A stretch of DNA of 64,000 bases from a bacterium (lineage in GTDB: Bacteria > 4484-113 > JAFGCY01). Within the stretch, counting starts at the first letter, position 1. Each line of letters starts with the position of its first letter. Made by a program: the position numbers and the translations under genes. A model generated the notes under the pieces. The model had not been told where the DNA came from. It saw nothing but the letters and a program-made list of their open reading frames with translations, and ran no database searches. Below are positions 63,310 through 64,000 of this stretch, piece after piece. Location: assembly GCA_020849855.1 (NCBI GenBank), contig JADZFO010000027.1, positions 128,585 through 192,584 of the forward strand, given 5' to 3'.

Positions 63310-64000
63310 CTAGCTGGCGGTCGGGTCCGGCAGCTCCATCTCCGTGGTGATCACGGGGTAGTTCTTGCCGATGCCCAGTGGCACATTGATAAAGTGCGCC
63401 CCTCCTTCCTGGATCTGCTTGATCAGGGGGTCAAGCTCGGCCTGGCTGGGCGGGCCGAGCAGCTCGACCTCCATGTCGAAGTTGTTCTCGGCGGCGCTCT
63501 CAGAGCGCAGCCAGCCCTTGCCGCCGCTGCTCATGCCGGGCATCGGCTCATAGCCGGAGATGATCTTGTTGATGCCGCTGCGGCGGTGGGTCTGGGCCAC
63601 GAACCAGCTCTGCACCGGCTCAGCCTTGGGAGTCTTAGGCGGCGGCTGCAGTGCGGTGTTCCAGTCCTTGACCAGGGTAATCCGGTAGGGGTCGGCCTTA
63701 CCGAAGTAATAGTCCGGATGCGGGATCTTGCGCTTGGCGCCCATCGGGCTGAAAGCCGCCTCAATGGGCGTGGTGTCCGCGCCCCAGGTGGCGTCCACCG
63801 GCACCCAGCCCACGTTGGGCATGTAGAACTCGCTCCAGGCGTGCCCACCGCCCATCATCACCCGGCCGGTGCGGGCATCGTGCACCATGCCGGCGCAGGG
63901 CCGCGCCGGGATGCCGATGCTGCGCAGCATGGAGCAGTAGACGTTGGAGATCTCGTCGCAGACGCCGTGCCGGTTTTCCCAGGCCCGGGTGCTGGGGGTC
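63310..64000 (-). CDS. Transglutaminase-like domain protein, 5' end beyond the window
   Basis: The open frame runs off the right edge, so this is a C-terminal portion of at least 229 residues. Reading in from the edge, RHGVCDEISNVYCSMLRS holds the catalytic cysteine, GGGHAWSEFYMPNVGW the histidine and VPVDATWG the aspartate of the papain-like transglutaminase core. The C-terminal half is not conserved. The role is unknown; many such bacterial proteins act on peptides at the envelope. Confidence 0.85.
   Translation of the reverse strand, partial: TPSTRAWENRHGVCDEISNVYCSMLRSIGIPARPCAGMVHDARTGRVMMGGGHAWSEFYMPNVGWVPVDATWGADTTPIEAAFSPMGAKRKIPHPDYYFGKADPYRITLVKDWNTALQPPPKTPKAEPVQSWFVAQTHRRSGINKIISGYEPMPGMSSGGKGWLRSESAAENNFDMEVELLGPPSQAELDPLIKQIQEGGAHFINVPLGIGKNYPVITTEMELPDPTAS

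Overview
This window is a GC-rich (mid-60s % in the lines counted) bacterial chromosome segment. The envelope is of Gram-negative type: lpxC for lipid A synthesis and several lipoprotein or secreted-protein signals are present. It also carries a sigma-B type partner-switching module (rsbV/rsbW/sigB-like), a class II B12-dependent ribonucleotide reductase, an alpha-type glutamine synthetase and a large housekeeping DnaE. I cannot name the phylum safely. A striking property is the start architecture. At least 18 genes have a TANNNT hexamer ending exactly 6 or 7 nt before an ATG, GTG or TTG, the geometry expected of leaderless mRNAs. Other genes have ordinary Shine-Dalgarno leaders.

Layout. 1-5760 holds a secreted propeller/type-3-repeat protein bracketed by two copies of a complex palindrome-rich repeat block. 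5764-16205 has an FAD oxidoreductase, rpoD, a shikimate-kinase-like gene lacking the Walker lysine, a membrane protein, rpiB, two adjacent kynurenine-formamidase-family genes, a low-GC orphan, rmlB, tag, an alpha/beta hydrolase and a class II aldolase. 16286-27572 has a lipoprotein, glnA, dnaE, a LruC-domain lipoprotein with an acidic 5-residue repeat tail, rnpB (RNase P RNA), a TPR-like lipoprotein, ribF and smpB. 27739-31525 is a dipeptide/oligopeptide ABC transporter (oppABC-like). 31562-33479 is the sigma-B module. 33561-47546 has BatA/VWA, lpxC, a SNF2 helicase with a REP-associated transposase inserted in frame, a P-loop kinase, an M20 peptidase, a DUF58 protein, rdgB, and VWA/FHA membrane proteins. 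47672-54000 has an EF-G paralogue, a CoA-transferase, a third formamidase-family gene, and a DMT transporter divergent from its likely TetR repressor. 54001-64000 has a DnaA-box-rich leader, nrdJ, an AT-richer two-gene islet (one gene a zinc-ribbon/HEPN protein) bounded by a second copy of the nrdJ 3' end, a second REP-transposase locus with its REP hairpins, a TPP-riboswitch-controlled CytX transporter and a partial transglutaminase.

The most unusual features are: (1) the islet between duplicated nrdJ tails, encoding a candidate HEPN ribonuclease; (2) a REP-transposase unit inserted in frame inside a helicase gene; (3) several GTAG-headed REP palindrome families, one pair inside dnaE; (4) the systematic leaderless start signature. 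No tRNA, rRNA or CRISPR array was recognised.
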